64,000 nt of DNA, taken from positions 63,833,253 to 63,897,252 of the forward strand of contig NC_087062.1 in NCBI RefSeq assembly GCF_963678635.1, given 5' to 3'. The translations under genes and the position numbers were made by a program. A model generated the notes under the pieces. That model ran no database searches, had not been told where the DNA came from, and was given only the letters and a program-made list of their open reading frames with translations. This document shows positions 23,791 to 35,306 of the stretch, in pieces (position 1 is the stretch's first letter; each line of letters begins with the position of its first letter). The DNA comes from Symsagittifera roscoffensis (taxonomy: Eukaryota; Xenacoelomorpha; Acoela; Convolutidae).

Positions 23791-25256
23791 TTATACCTCT
23801 TTCATCAGGTAGGCATGGATCTTCCTGATCATCACTGGGCCTCGATCGAAAGCGTCCGTGCCCAATGCGGCTATTCGAGGGCTCAAGTGCAGCCACTTGT
23901 TAGCCTCTGGTTTCGTTCTCAAGACCATCGCTTCCAAGTGAGCTCTCGTCTCCTTGTAATTCTTCCTTCTTTCTCCTTCTTCTTTTATTTCCATTCCTTG
24001 GAACCATAAGTCGTTATACATTGCTACTATTACTCGATGGTCATCGTCAATTCCTGGTTTCAATTTAAGTTGTCGGCTGAAATTGGACTATTCCAACCCC
24101 AGTACATCGTCTAATACTAACATGTGTAGTGAATGGTCCTAAAATCCTCGCATCGCATTCGAGATGTCAGACCACACCGCAGGTAATTCCGCCCCAAGTG
24201 GATTTAGTTTTTCCATCTCTATTCCGCGATTCGGGGCAGATATGATCACATCATATTTCCCTTCCGAGAGCAACGCCACCATCGCATATACAAACTTCAG
24301 TCCATCCGGGAGATTAGCATATCCCAGAGACAGTGCAAACACGGCTCTCGGTGTTATCCTTTCTCGCTGGCCATACTGCATCTTCTGCCGTTTTAGGCTC
24401 TCTGAGTCTGCTCAGAAAACCCCTATTGTGTAGATGGTCGTTTATGCTGGCAAATACGATCGGATTGCCATTGACACCGACTGCATTAGATCCAGGTCGA
24501 CCGCTGCCAAAACGTCAGGCCAAAACAGAGACTTGGAGGTATGTATGAAGTCTGAGTTTGCAACTATCATAATCATTGCTTTTCTCATTTCTGCTTTATC
24601 ATATGCTGCAAAGATGGTCTCGACTTTCCTGATCATTTTCATCCCACCATATCTCTGAACACCGCCTTCTTGAGTCACCTGTTTCGGGTACGCTCTTTCT
24701 TTTACATGACATGGGGATGCTCGTATTTGCTTGAACATTTTCACATTGGTGCCCTCGTTGTCAAGAATATTCCGGCCCTTTCTTCTTAATTTCCTTCACC
24801 ATGATTCAGTTTCATGTCTTGAAAAGGTCTTGCATTTACTGGACCCATTGGGTTGTTTGAGGGCAATCCCTCTAAATCAGCGAATCTTGAGGCGGTCGTG
24901 GAGCTGAAGTTAATGCCAGCTGCTATCAAATAGTCCACACCTGCGATTGAGTACAGTCCGTTGACGGATAGTCTCGCTCCATTTAGCATCCTTATGGCAT
25001 CGGCTGCAAACCTTACCGTCTGAGAATTCAACTTCATCAGGTATTGTTTATAGACATGCCAGGGAGAAGGTATGGGCCTCGACCACATCAAAGAGCTTCT
25101 GTCTGGTCGTCGCTCTTCTCGGCTGGTACTCGTAGTCTCTGAGCTTGTGTCCGATCTCGTTTCCGGTCTCGAGGTACTTGTTGTCTCCGTAGTCGGGTTG
25201 ACAGGTCCTAATCTTCGCCTTGGATGAATGGTTATTCTTGCTGGCGCTTCTCCCAA
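23791..25256 (-). pseudogene. Start of the unrecognised coding block downstream of the SGNH ORF
   Basis: Open minus-strand stretches at 25256-24786, 24744-24442, 24381-24139 and 24063-23791 follow each other with small gaps. The first begins with a Ser/Thr/Arg-rich region (TTETTSTSRPETRSDTSSET), then an ordered part with VNGLYSIAGVDYLIAAGINF. The third has KFVYAMVALLSEGKYDVIIS. The stretches look like one long reading frame broken by indels. No homologue is recognised. The frame may start near 25,317, just after the SGNH ORF terminates. Confidence 0.5.
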
Positions 25257-25342
25257 TCGATCCTGTACGTCCGTTTTTTTGCCCTGGCTCGCTAGAGCTT
25301 TGCGGCTTGTAAGTCACGGCTGGGACCGCTGCAGACGTGTTT

Positions 25343-27144
25343 CTAGGTTAGGGGGTAGCAAGGTTGAGAGTGAGGGCTTTCTTCATTATTTAGCACTCTC
25401 GTGTCAAAGAGCTCGACCTCCATTTCATCCAGTCGCTGCTGGAAGACTTCATCCAGGCTTTGATCTATAATATCAAAGTGGATCCCATCGTTGTATAGTC
25501 TGGCATGATCCATAGCTCGTCTTCAATGTCCATAAGGATCATCCGTCCAGCATTCCGATTCGCCAGATTTCTCAGTATGTTGTTCCACCTGATGACTCCT
25601 TCGTTATGCCTCCTTCCTGTCGATGTCAACGTTCTTGTGCTCATCGGTACGGTGCAGTCGGTCAGTACCGCAAACTTGAATTTCTGCCAGAGAGTAGTGA
25701 ATAGGCACACCATCATCGATTCCCATTATGCCTCTTCCTCATCTGAGCCTCTGGACCCGTTGTTTGTCCCTATTAGGATCATTATGTTAGGAATCCTCCC
25801 TGGTTTCATTAGCTCCACCATTCGAATTAGCTGGGCCATCGTGGCACCTCCAAAGGCCATCACCGGGGTGATCCAAGATATTCTCAAGTTTTGGAGAACT
25901 CTCACCTAACTGTCACCCAGTATCAAATGAGATGTCCCGAGCGGCGGTTGTTGTATGTTTATCGCCGGACTCCAAATCGATCGATTAAAGCAGGCTGGCG
26001 GATCCGCTTCCGGAACTCCTGTGAAGTTGTTCTTCACCTGGTTGTTCTTCTGCGCATCAAAAACTCGGGACACTATCTTCATTGGCATTTCTCTTATTTT
26101 CCTCTCTGGGGCTCCAGATGGTTTTGCTGGTATTGTGACACTGTCAACTCCCGTTTTCTTTATCGTTTCTCGGGAGAACTCCACTCTGCCCGTGTCGTCC
26201 ATTCTTCCATAGGGTGCAGTCACCCCAAAACGTGGCGCATTCTTATTAGCGACTAGTCGTCCAGCTGTTTCTATCAACTTCCGCACTGTCTGCTCCACGA
26301 CTGGGTCACCTAGGGTATCACTTGGGTCCGGGATTGTCACTCTTCCTGTCGTAGTCGGGGGTCGCACCTCCGTCGTCTGACTTAGTTCGCGAGGCGTTAG
26401 GAGCTCCATCGGCGACTGCCCACGAGGAACATTCCTTGCAGGTAATGCTTTTTCCACTTCCGTTGTTAACGCCAGCCGTTCCGATCGCTCTTTATATTCT
26501 TGCCTCAAGCGTTCTATTTCCTGGTCATTTTTCTTGGTGCAATCTTCAAACAATTTCTTCCACATATCCCTGTCTTTGTCTACACTGAGCATAGTCTTAG
26601 TCACTTGATCTAGCTTCCTTCTGGTCTTCTCCAGTTCTTCTATTGTTTCCTTGAGGTCTTGCATTGTCTCGTTTGTCTGAACTTTTTCTTCTACTCTCGC
26701 CCTCTTTGGTGGCACAGCTGCTCTCAGTTGTGAACTAGACGAGGCAGCCTCGCTGTTCATCTCCTGATGCATTCTTTTCAGACCAGGCCTAGGCTTGATT
26801 GGCAGAGGCATCTCACCTGGTTGGTAGATCCTGGCACTTCCCAATCCATGCTCGTTCGCCAAGTCACTTCCTGCGAGAGCCCCGTTTCTCCACCTCATTA
26901 CCCTCATGTTTGAGCGGTCTAGTACTCCTCTTTCTCAATATGCGGCCATCAATAAGACTTCCGCGGGGCGGTCCCCACGGTTATCATGCCCTAAGATGTT
27001 TATTAGGGCGACCAGCAACATGACTACCTCTGGGTCCTCCAGAGCGAAGTCTCGATCCATCAGCCGACGATACATCGCATCTATCATCGGTCCTACATAT
27101 GCCTCCGCTAGGTCCATCAATTTATTCAAATCGAAGTTGTCCAT
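25343..27144 (-). pseudogene. Coiled-coil protein with C-terminal SGNH/GDSL hydrolase domain
   Basis: A start at 27144 (MDNFDLNKLMDLAEAYVG) opens a helix-rich N-terminal part. After a frame break near 26,920 a 333-residue stretch (26907-25906) holds a basic PPKRARVEEK motif and a coiled coil (DLKETIEELEKTRRKLDQVT). It ends in HLILGDS at the stop. The next frame carries VMAFGGAT and IMILIGTNN, another (25716-25465) continues, and a final frame has DGIH at 25478-25489. GDS, a conserved Gly, GTN and DxxH are blocks I, II, III and V of SGNH hydrolases in the correct order, so the catalytic Ser, Asp and His positions are all discernible. The family cleaves esters of lipids or sugars. At least four frame breaks make this copy dead. 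Confidence 0.75.
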
Positions 27145-27199
27145 TTCGTTAAATTCGGTTTGGTTATCAATTTGTTCAATTGAAATCTGATGAATGATT

Positions 27200-27530
27200 A
27201 AATGATCAATCAAGATCTAGAAAAGAGGTCACGAATATCACATTTGTGAGCGTTACTCTAACTTTATTTTAAAATTTATTTGAAAAAGTCAGATAAAAAG
27301 ATTTTCATCTTAAGATGTATTAAAATCAGTTTATCACTAACATTTTGGAATTCGACCTAAGAATGGACAGTCCAAACTTTGGATCTATTCCCAAGATTGT
27401 CATTCGATTGTTCATGGTCACTAATCCCTTCGTATCCAGGCTCTTAATAACATAACACATAACTCTTAACATATTACACACAACACACACAACACATTTA
27501 GTATGACACCATCCTGCATGCAACCTAAAC
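27200..27530. other. AT-rich spacer upstream of the SGNH ORF
   Basis: This is a low-G+C stretch between two coding blocks of the giant element, with no long minus-strand frame. Its position in front of an ORF, like the AT-rich stretch at 38577-38800 in front of gag, suggests an internal leader. No motif proves this. Confidence 0.35.
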
Positions 27531-28002
27531 TCAGCCTATATTCAAATAATACTTCTTATGCAAGTATACTTGTATGTTAGTATCAGAAAAGATTACTTGT
27601 ATCAGTGCATATAGCTCCCGTTCATGCAATCGTCCTCGGTTCGGGTCGTATACTGTAAGGTAGAGATCCTTTACCTCCGTCTCCACAAGGAAGTCTCTCA
27701 GTCGCGTCAAGGACAAGACCAAGTTTTCCGGGTCCACGTGCCGCTTCTCCGTCGCCCTCGTCACCAAGAAGCATAAATTTTTTTCCTAAAATCTGCGAAG
27801 CCGCCGGAGTCAAGGCTGCTACGCCTCCTATTCCTGGTTTTTGCTTCCAAAGGAACTCTAAAATTTTATATTCTCTATTAAAATCCGCTGCTAACGCTAT
27901 CCTAAAACTCATGTCCGCTGTGATCGCTATCGCACATATTCTATTTGTAAGCATAAAGTCGCTATCTGTCAAAATTATGCTATTTGAGTACTCATTTGGC
28001 AA
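27531..28002 (-). pseudogene. Small unrecognised ORF between pol and the SGNH ORF
   Basis: Minus-strand stretches 28002-27622 and 27767-27531 overlap in two frames, so one protein of roughly 150 residues is interrupted by an indel near 27,770. Visible parts include SFRIALAADFNREYKILEFL and VLSLTRLRDFLVETEVKDLY. The composition suggests a mixed alpha/beta soluble protein. No family is recognised. It is not clear whether it was translated separately or as part of pol. Confidence 0.45.
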
Positions 28003-28221
28003 CTTAAATTATGACCCAACTACTCTCCCTATGTCCGTTTTCTTAGGGTCTTCGCCTATTTCTGCTTCTAGATCACTTGTCTCTCTTGCTATTCTTAATT
28101 TTTTTATTAACAATTTTTCAGTGTGGGTAAGTCCTACCCCAATTCCCCTGTTAAATATATCCATCGACGTCCCCGTCGATCGCATACCGGATATTAAATC
28201 GAGGTTGGATACAGAAATTAT

Positions 28222-29085
28222 TCATTGCTCTTCCTGGGCAGCCCAGGAAGGATGATCTTTTTCGGTTTTTATGTATTTCATGCTCTCACGGTCTACATCT
28301 TGAATCGTGACACTGATCTCCTTTGGGTCCGACGTCATTTCGTTCAGCCATTCAAAGACACACAGGTTCGTCAAGTCTTGTTCGTAAGATTTCTGTTCCT
28401 CGTCCTCGAATTCTACCTCGGGCTTAGACCGGTCATCGATCCACTCCTTGTTGCAGTCGTCGACTATGTCGATGTCTTGTGACACGGTTATTTCTTCTAG
28501 ACCCACCAATTCTTCCACTATATTCTTCAGATCTATTCTGTCCACCACGAAGTCATCTCCGTAATTATTGTATTTCTTCGTGAGTCTTGTCCTCTCACTC
28601 TGTCGAGTCTGTATTGTAAACGGAAGGTCTGGTTTCAAATTTTTGTTGACCTCCACCTGTTCGGGGTCTTGCCAGTCCTCTTCTGCGTATGGTAAGATTT
28701 CTTCATCTGCTTCAATCAATTCATTGGGATCCAGGTCCAGTGGTGGACTTGATCCTTCCTCTGCGACCTCATTCCCATCATTCTTTCCCCCTGGTGGTGC
28801 CCTTCTCATTGACCTCGCAGGCAGGGTCCATCATCAGACAATCCCTCCCTTTCCATGTCTGCAGGTATACGCCAGTCTTCCGTAGATGGGTTGTGCGGCT
28901 TAATATTTTCGTAGTGAGCGGCTCGGGCGGTACTCAGTCTGTAAAAACGTCCCTACTGGTGCACTTCCGTAATCATGAAGGGTTACCTCCACTTCTTTAG
29001 GAGCTATTTTGTTCCTTTCGGTGGTATAACGTTTTGAAATACGCATACGTAGTCTCCTACCGAGTAAGCTTTTGCACCAGCTGTT
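28222..29085 (-). pseudogene. Post-integrase GPY-like region and acidic pol tail
   Basis: Near 29,080-29,010 the minus strand reads AYSVGDYVCVFQNVIPPKGT, the typical start of the GPY-like domain that follows Ty3/Gypsy integrases. It then breaks. From 28809 to 28222 an open acidic tail follows, with TKKYNNYGDDFVVDRIDL near its middle and many Glu and Asp. The tail ends beside a small inverted repeat (CTTCCTGGGC / GCCCAGGAAG) near 28,230-28,250. Confidence 0.6.
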
Positions 29086-29120
29086 TTTTTATCGAACCTT
29101 TTCCTCTGCCTTGGCTGTGC

Positions 29121-30194
29121 CTACTGATTCTTCCGTCTACACAAGTCGTTTAGTTCTTGTTGACGTCTAACATCCCTTACGTAGACTTGTGGTGATGTTT
29201 TCTTCCCCTCATACTCTGGGTAAAAAAAAGTCAAGGGCAAAGATTTCTCGTGTCCGGTTAACACCATGTGTGGACTAACTCCGCTGGTGGAGTGTTGCGT
29301 GCTGTTGTAAGCTTCCATTACCTGTGGAAGGTATCTGTCCCAATCGGTCATGTACCTGGAACAAAAGACCCTCAGCATCGAAAACAACGTCCGATTTTGC
29401 CTATCCACGAAGCCATTTGTCTGGGGATGGTATGTCGTGGAGTGAGCTTGAGCCAACTGTGAGCGTCTCATCAGCTGTTTTGTAAGTTCTCACAAGAAAG
29501 CTGTTCCGTTATCCGATTGAAACGTCATCGGACAACCGTGTCTCGCTATCCACGTATTGATTAGATGATCGCACGTCTCTTCTGCTGAGGCAGTTATGCA
29601 GGGCACGCCCTCTGCATACTTCGTGAAGTGATCTATCATGACCAAGACCTGATTATAGACACTGTCTGTCATGCATATTTTCTGGTGGTCAATCCGCACC
29701 ACCTCGTTGATTTCAGATGACTCGATCGACTGCCAAGGAAATCGCAATTTCCTTGGATCCTTGACCTGTTCGCATGACAGACATGCTGTTACCCACTTTT
29801 TGCATGCCTTCTTCATCCCAGGCCACTCAAAGCGCTTCAGAATCCTCTGGTATACTTTGTCAATTCCCTGATGGCCCAAATGATCATGCGACCTGAATAA
29901 AAGTTCTGTCTGATAGAGTTGCGGCAACACTATCGCGTTATATTTGTACAGGACTTTGTCTTTGTCTCTTCTCTTAAAAGCCACGATCCCGTCCTTGTTC
30001 AGATATAACCTTCCCTCTTTTTGCATAAAGTACTGTCTTAGAATACAGTAACTGTCTTCCTCCAGGCCACCTTTGTCCGGTGTCCATTTTTCGATCCACC
30101 TTTTCAAGTTACTCTTCATGCGGTCATTTCTTTGTGCTCTTAGTAGGTCTGAGAGTCTGTATCTCGCCTTCAAGTACGTCTTCATGACCCTCAA
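29121..30194 (-). pseudogene. Ty3/Gypsy-type integrase, broken
   Basis: In 30194-29490 the zinc-binding HHCC module is visible (HDHLGHQG, then CLSC), followed by the first catalytic Asp in VRIDHQKI and the second in FQSDNGTAF. A frame break follows, and 29471-29121 carries the third block as HPQTNGFVDRQNRTL. Asp (codon 29403-29405) stands where this family has the catalytic Glu. The enzyme family inserts element cDNA into chromosomes. The frame break and the Glu-to-Asp change both argue that this copy is inactive. Confidence 0.85.
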
Positions 30195-30230
30195 TTGACT
30201 ATTCGTTTCATCGGGTTGATGCGTGTCATC

Positions 30231-31462
30231 TTATATCTTCACGCACCAAATTTTCGCCAATGGTTCTGTCTCTTGCCTGAAGGGTTGAAGATCAGTCTTG
30301 ACTACTTCTTTCTGCGGCAACGAACTCATCGATCTTTTCGATACCGCTATTGTTTCTGGATCATCCGCTGCGTTGTCAAAGACCGTTCCGCTGGGTACCA
30401 GGTATCGATCACTGTCAGGGTCTTGATATACCTCACTGTCCAGGTTTCTTGCTCGAGTCTCCACTAGCAACTTGTGGATCGCTAGCTCTCGCAAGTATGC
30501 GCGGTACTTCTCCACGAAAAAGACCACTGCAAACATTTCTGCCTTTGGTGCACCATATTTCATTTCAGAGTCACTCAACACTTTACTGCCATATGAAATT
30601 GGACGGAGAACTGTTCTCCCATTCCACTCCTGCTCCTGATGCAGTATTCGTGAGATGGCTACTACTGATGCATCTGTGTCATGAACATACATGCCCTTCT
30701 CTGTACGCATGCCTAGCACTGGCGCTTCGCATAGTTCCTGCTTTATGTTCTCGAAGGCAGCTTGATCTTCTTCGTTCCATTCGAACTTCTTTCCTTTGTT
30801 GCGCATCAGTTTCTGCATGGGGCACACCTTGTCTGCGTATCCTTTTATGAACTCACGGTAATAATTGGCAAACCCTATGAAGCTCATGAGTTGTGTGTCT
30901 GTTCTGGAAGACTTCCATGTCAACATAGCCTCCACTGCTTCCGGGTCCGGCTTTACGCCATGTATGTCCACCATTCTTCCAGACACTTGATTAAAACCCT
31001 AAGGAATTCACATTTCGATGGTTTGCATTTCAAGCCTGCTCTTTTCATGCAACCAAAGACCTCAATCAGCCGATCATTGTGGTCTTCCTAGGTGGGTGTT
31101 GCTATGACCACCATCCACGTAACACAATAAAAGGTTCCCGTACTTCTTCGTCACTCTGGTCAAAGCCTGAGCCATCAGTCTTTGAAAAATGGCCGTGGTG
31201 TTGCACAAGCCAAAGGGCATTCTTTTCCACTGGTACAACCCAAATTCACATACGAATCCGGTCTTTTTTTGTCCTTCTTCCGCAGAGGGACCTGCCAGAA
31301 GGCAGAACCCAAAACCAGTGTGGTGAAGAACTTGGCGTTACCAAGTTTCGAGAGGCTCTCGTCTATTTGCGGTATCGGGTACGCATCTTTTATTGTCACT
31401 GCGTTCAAGTAACGAAAGTCACAACAAAACCTAAGCTGCCCCCTTTCTTTTTCGCCCTTTGA
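30231..31462 (-). pseudogene. Reverse transcriptase and RNase H, copy 1, broken
   Basis: The part 31408-31175 has the RT palm start (DAYPIPQIDESLSKLGNAKF). The catalytic YVDD box lies at about 31101-31125, where two bases are missing relative to the duplicate at 34,460-34,480, destroying the second Asp and the frame. From 30986 to 30231 the RT thumb (MSFIGFANYYREFIKGYADK) and the RNase H start with catalytic Asp (DASVVAISRILHQEQ) are open. It lies directly upstream of integrase. The RT N-terminus present in copy 2 is missing here. Confidence 0.85.
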
Positions 31463-32141
31463 TCACCATCCACGTAACACATCAAAAGGTTCTTCCTGAC
31501 CCAAATAGATCTGCCCCATTTGGCCCCGTTCTTCCTGGCCCCGTTCTTCCTGACCCAAATAGATCTGCCCCATTTGGTCACTATCTGTTGTGACGTAGGT
31601 CCCAGTGTAGATACTTATCCCGTCAACGTTCAACATCACTTGATACGGTCCATAGGCTTCCACGGAGTTTCTTTGTTTGAAGGCCACCCGTTTTCAACAA
31701 CGCTCGCACAGCCCTCGACTCAGTGCGTGGCTCTACTTGTCTCAAATAATCTGCAAATGTGTCTAAATGCATCATAGTGAACTCTGAGGGTTCACTTAGG
31801 TTCCTGATCACCTGATGTTCCGCCGCAACTGAAATTATTGACTGTATTCTGCTTCCTTGTGGCACCATTCCGAACGTGTGCCCAGAGATCACGTTTATTT
31901 TTATGCGCAAACTGCTTGGTGTTTTCGTTTCTTCGACTTCTGATGTCTCGAAGGCGTTTAGCCTTTCCTGAATTTTCTCATTCTCTAGTTCGAGCTTCAC
32001 CTTTTGTTCGATCTCCTTTGTCACCAACTCCTGCTGGACTCTGTTTAAAGCATCTCTCGCGGCTGCGCTATAGTCGATCTTGAAGTCATCTGCCGCCGTC
32101 ACTGGTTCAGGTTCACGCATTTCTTCAGTTACTGCCTGCAT
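31463..32141 (-). pseudogene. Gag-pol linker and protease-region remnant, copy 1
   Basis: The stretch 32141-31623 is a charged, helical segment with VQQELVTKEIEQKVKLELEN, followed by a beta-rich part. A frame break leads to 31687-31463, with YVTTDSDQMGQIYLGQEE. An expected protease DTG/DSG active site is not found, and the sequence is truncated into a short local duplication (31497-31577) and a patch copied from the RT region (31467-31492). The protease assignment rests on position between zinc knuckles and RT. Confidence 0.55.
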
Positions 32142-32183
32142 CTTCTTTGTTGCCAGCTCTCGCGGTTTCTCCTTTCTGCGTGC

Positions 32184-33982
32184 CTATGCTTCACTCAACA
32201 GGCAAGCCTTGCTGGCTTTCACACCCGATAAAGCTTCCTCATGCCTTGGATGCTTTGTGTCCGCCACAGCATCCCAAAATTGTGAACAATCCGATTTAAA
32301 ATGACCTTCCAAGTTACAAAAGAAACACGTTGTGCCGAATTTTGCAATTACTCCTCTCATGAAATCTTCATGATTGACCTCTGACGCATCTTCATCCTCG
32401 AGGCTAAAGCCTATTGCTTTCATGCCCTGTTTGTAGGTTGGGCATGCTGACAAATAATGGTCCGTCGAACTGCAATTTGCACAAGAGCGTCTCTTGTCCA
32501 TATCGTCCCTTGGTTTGTATCAGTTGTTACCTTGGTTTACTGGTCCATTGTTAAAATTGCCATAATTGTTTTTGTAATATCCAGATCTCGATGGAGGCTT
32601 CAGTAAAAGATTTTCTTTGACTTGAGTCTCAACTCCTCTGGTGTTGGCGCATTGGTTGAAAATGGTGTGTAATGTGTCGCTCACATCGTTCGAATCTCAT
32701 CATTCTTCACACCATCGATGACTTCTGAAGCTACTGCAAGGTTCATCCTTCTGTTCGACTCATCCGGTTGGCTACGCCTTCTAAGCATCTCCAAATTGTC
32801 TAGAAACTTGTCTATCGTCTCATCTTCACGTTGCCTCCGTTTCTCGAAGCGCATCATTGCTTGGTGTCCTTGCACCCTTGAGCCAAATTGATTCAACAAG
32901 ATTTCAAAGACTTTCTCAGCAGTGTCCCGCTGGTATTGGTTTTTGGCCATCACGCAGTTTAGGGCTGTCCCTTCCAGGTTACTGGTGAGAGCACTGCATT
33001 CTTGTCTTTCTGTCAAGCCCTCCTCTTAAAATACAGCTTCATTACCTCTATCCAGGTGTCAATACAGCCCCATATTCATCTTTTTAGCATCTTGGTTTCT
33101 TAAAAACCGTTCTGGACTTTTCACTCTGTTCATTGGTTCTAGATAACCTCGTTAGGAATGTTTCCAAGGACCTGTTCATTGATGTCGCGTTCCTTGAATG
33201 CCCCTCTTGAGCATCGCTACCCCCTGATAGAGGCTCTGGATTTTGCCTCCTATCCGAATCACTGGGATGACTTCTTTCTTGATTTGCATGACTCCAGCTC
33301 CCGCATCACATCCATATGCCTTCTTCTATTGGGTTGTTCATTGAAGTTCACTCTCGGCTCCCTGCCGGGATCTGCTGAGTTTGGTTCCTCATTTTTCGAT
33401 CCACTCTTGTTTCCTAGTAGCCCATCCAACCTATCCATGATAGCATGAGCTCGCCTCTCCATCATTGCGTCTATCTTCGTGTCAAGAGTCCCAGGAGTCT
33501 GATCTTGTTAAATTCTCAACTTCTCCTTGTCATCTCTCAACCGTAACTCTCTCTGCTCAGCTTTCCTCGTCATTCACGACAAATTCTTGGCCAAGTGTTC
33601 ATCCGTTCTCTCCTTCAAGCGTTTTTTTGCTTCTGCTAACTTCTTGTCTGTTGCGGTTGATCTCTTCCCAAAGGCTTTCTCTCTCGACATGGACTGCTTT
33701 CTCTAGTTCATTCATTCTTAAAGACATCTGTTCATTCTGTTCTCCTACGCCGTCCAGTATGTTGATCAAGGCTTCTTCGATTGATGCTCCGTTGTTCACA
33801 AATGGCGTCACAAGTGGTGGTGTCACCCTATCGGTTCCAGGTAGCTTGGTGCTGGTCGAGACTCGGATATTGAATCTCTGCCTCAACGTCTCTTCTCGAT
33901 CCACTTCTGGATCCGCTGGTGGGTTACATAACCCTGGGTTTCTGTTCTTCCCAGTTCGCATTTCCGAATTCGTCATGATCAC
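32184..33982 (-). pseudogene. Gag copy 1, truncated
   Basis: Open pieces at 33982-33599, 33465-33259, 33016-32681 and 32501-32184 parallel those of copy 2 at about 95% identity by eye. The capsid-like part has VRFEKRRQ-type helices. The last piece has two zinc knuckles of CX2CX4HX4C form (starting CANCSSTDHYLSAC). The N-terminus is cut: an AT-rich stretch at 34020-34200 that duplicates 38610-38790 joins directly near 34,018, skipping about 0.75 kb present in copy 2. Confidence 0.75.
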
Positions 33983-34017
33983 AAAGTCCTCTGACTAGCT
34001 TGATCCATTTGTGGTCT

Positions 34018-34200
34018 TGCTTATCACAGTACAGCTTTTATACAAATTATTCACATTGATCGATTATTGATTTTAAAGATATGAAGCTAGCACAGTCTGA
34101 TGATATCAAAATGTTTAAAAGATAGTGTGCTCACTACCCAACAAAGAACAGATGTTATCGATTTAAAATAAAAAATGAAGGAAGATAAAAATATTTTGGC
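34018..34200 (-). repeat. Duplicated leader segment at the internal junction
   Basis: It is nearly identical to 38610-38790 (shared ATGAAGCTAGCACAGTCTGA and TGATATCAAAAT). At about 34,200 it meets the truncated RT of copy 2 in the middle of the FLGFAN block. It therefore marks the join at which a second leader-gag-pol unit was fused. Confidence 0.8.
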
Positions 34201-35294
34201 ATAAACATATTGGCAAATATATTGGCAAACCCTAGGAAGCTCATGAGTTGTGTGTCTGTTCTGGAAGCTTTCCATGTCAACATAGCCTCCACTGCTTCCG
34301 GGTCCGGCCTTACGCCATGCATGTTCACCATTCTTCCCAGATACTTGATTAAAACCCTAAGGACTTCACATTTCGATGGTTTGCATTTCAAGCCTGCTCT
34401 TTTCATGCATCCAAAGACCTCATCGAGCCCATCAATGTGGTCTTCCAAGGTAGGTGTTGCTATGACCACGTCATCCACGTAACACATCACAAGGTTCCCG
34501 TACGTCTTCGTCACTCTGGTCAAAGCCTGAGCCATAGGTCTTTGAAAAATGGCCGTGGTGTTGCACAATTCAAAGGGCATTCTCTTCCACTGGTACAACC
34601 CCAATTCACATGCGAATCCGGTATTTTTCTATCCTTCTTCCGCAGAGCGACCTGCCAGAAGGCAGAACCCAAGTGTAATGTGGTGAAGAACTTGGCGTCA
34701 CCAAGTTTCGAGAGGCTCTCGTCTATTCGCAGTATCGGGTACGCATCTTTTATTGTCACTGCGTTCACGTAACGAAAGTCGCAACAGAACCTAAGCTGCC
34801 CCCTTCTTCTTGGCCATGACTACCCCGCAAGCCCAAGGCAATTTCGAGGGTTCTATCATGTCGTATTCGTGCAACAATTCTATTTCCGCACGGCACGCTT
34901 CCGATTTATGAGGCGTCATTCGCCTTGCGCCTTCCCTATGAGGAATGGCGCCTTCCTCTAATTCTATTTCGTGTTCGACGAAGTTGCAACAACCAATATC
35001 CGACTTATGTTTTGAAAATACGTCCGCATTCCGATTTAAAACCGCCCTTAATGATTCAAAATCTTCCTCACCTATTTTCCCTCTCAATTGTTCTATCTCC
35101 GGCAAAACCGGTTTGTCGGATTCTAGTTCATATGACGATCGGCGTTCGGGAAAAATCGAGCAGCTCGACAAACCGTCATCCTTGTCGGATTTCATTGAAA
35201 ACAGTTTATTAATAGATTTAAATTCATCAATTCTTTTTAAAGTTTCATCTTTATCAGCATGATTCGGGCCGTCTTTCACATTATATCTCTTCAA
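34155..35294 (-). pseudogene. Reverse transcriptase, copy 2, truncated
   Basis: The piece 35294-34791 holds the RT N-terminal fingers (IELLHEYDMIEPSKLPWACG). 34768-34520 and 34604-34155 follow with frame breaks and include an intact CYVDDVVIAT active-site box. The coding sequence stops at the FLGFAN block, where the duplicated leader begins, so thumb, RNase H and integrase are absent. Compared with copy 1, this one keeps the catalytic box but lacks the rest of pol. Confidence 0.85.
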
Positions 35295-35306
35295 GTTTTG
35301 TGCCTC

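Noticed and set aside
25505-25909. Plus-strand frame of 134 residues
   Set aside because: It is antisense to the SGNH domain, which has ordered catalytic blocks on the minus strand.
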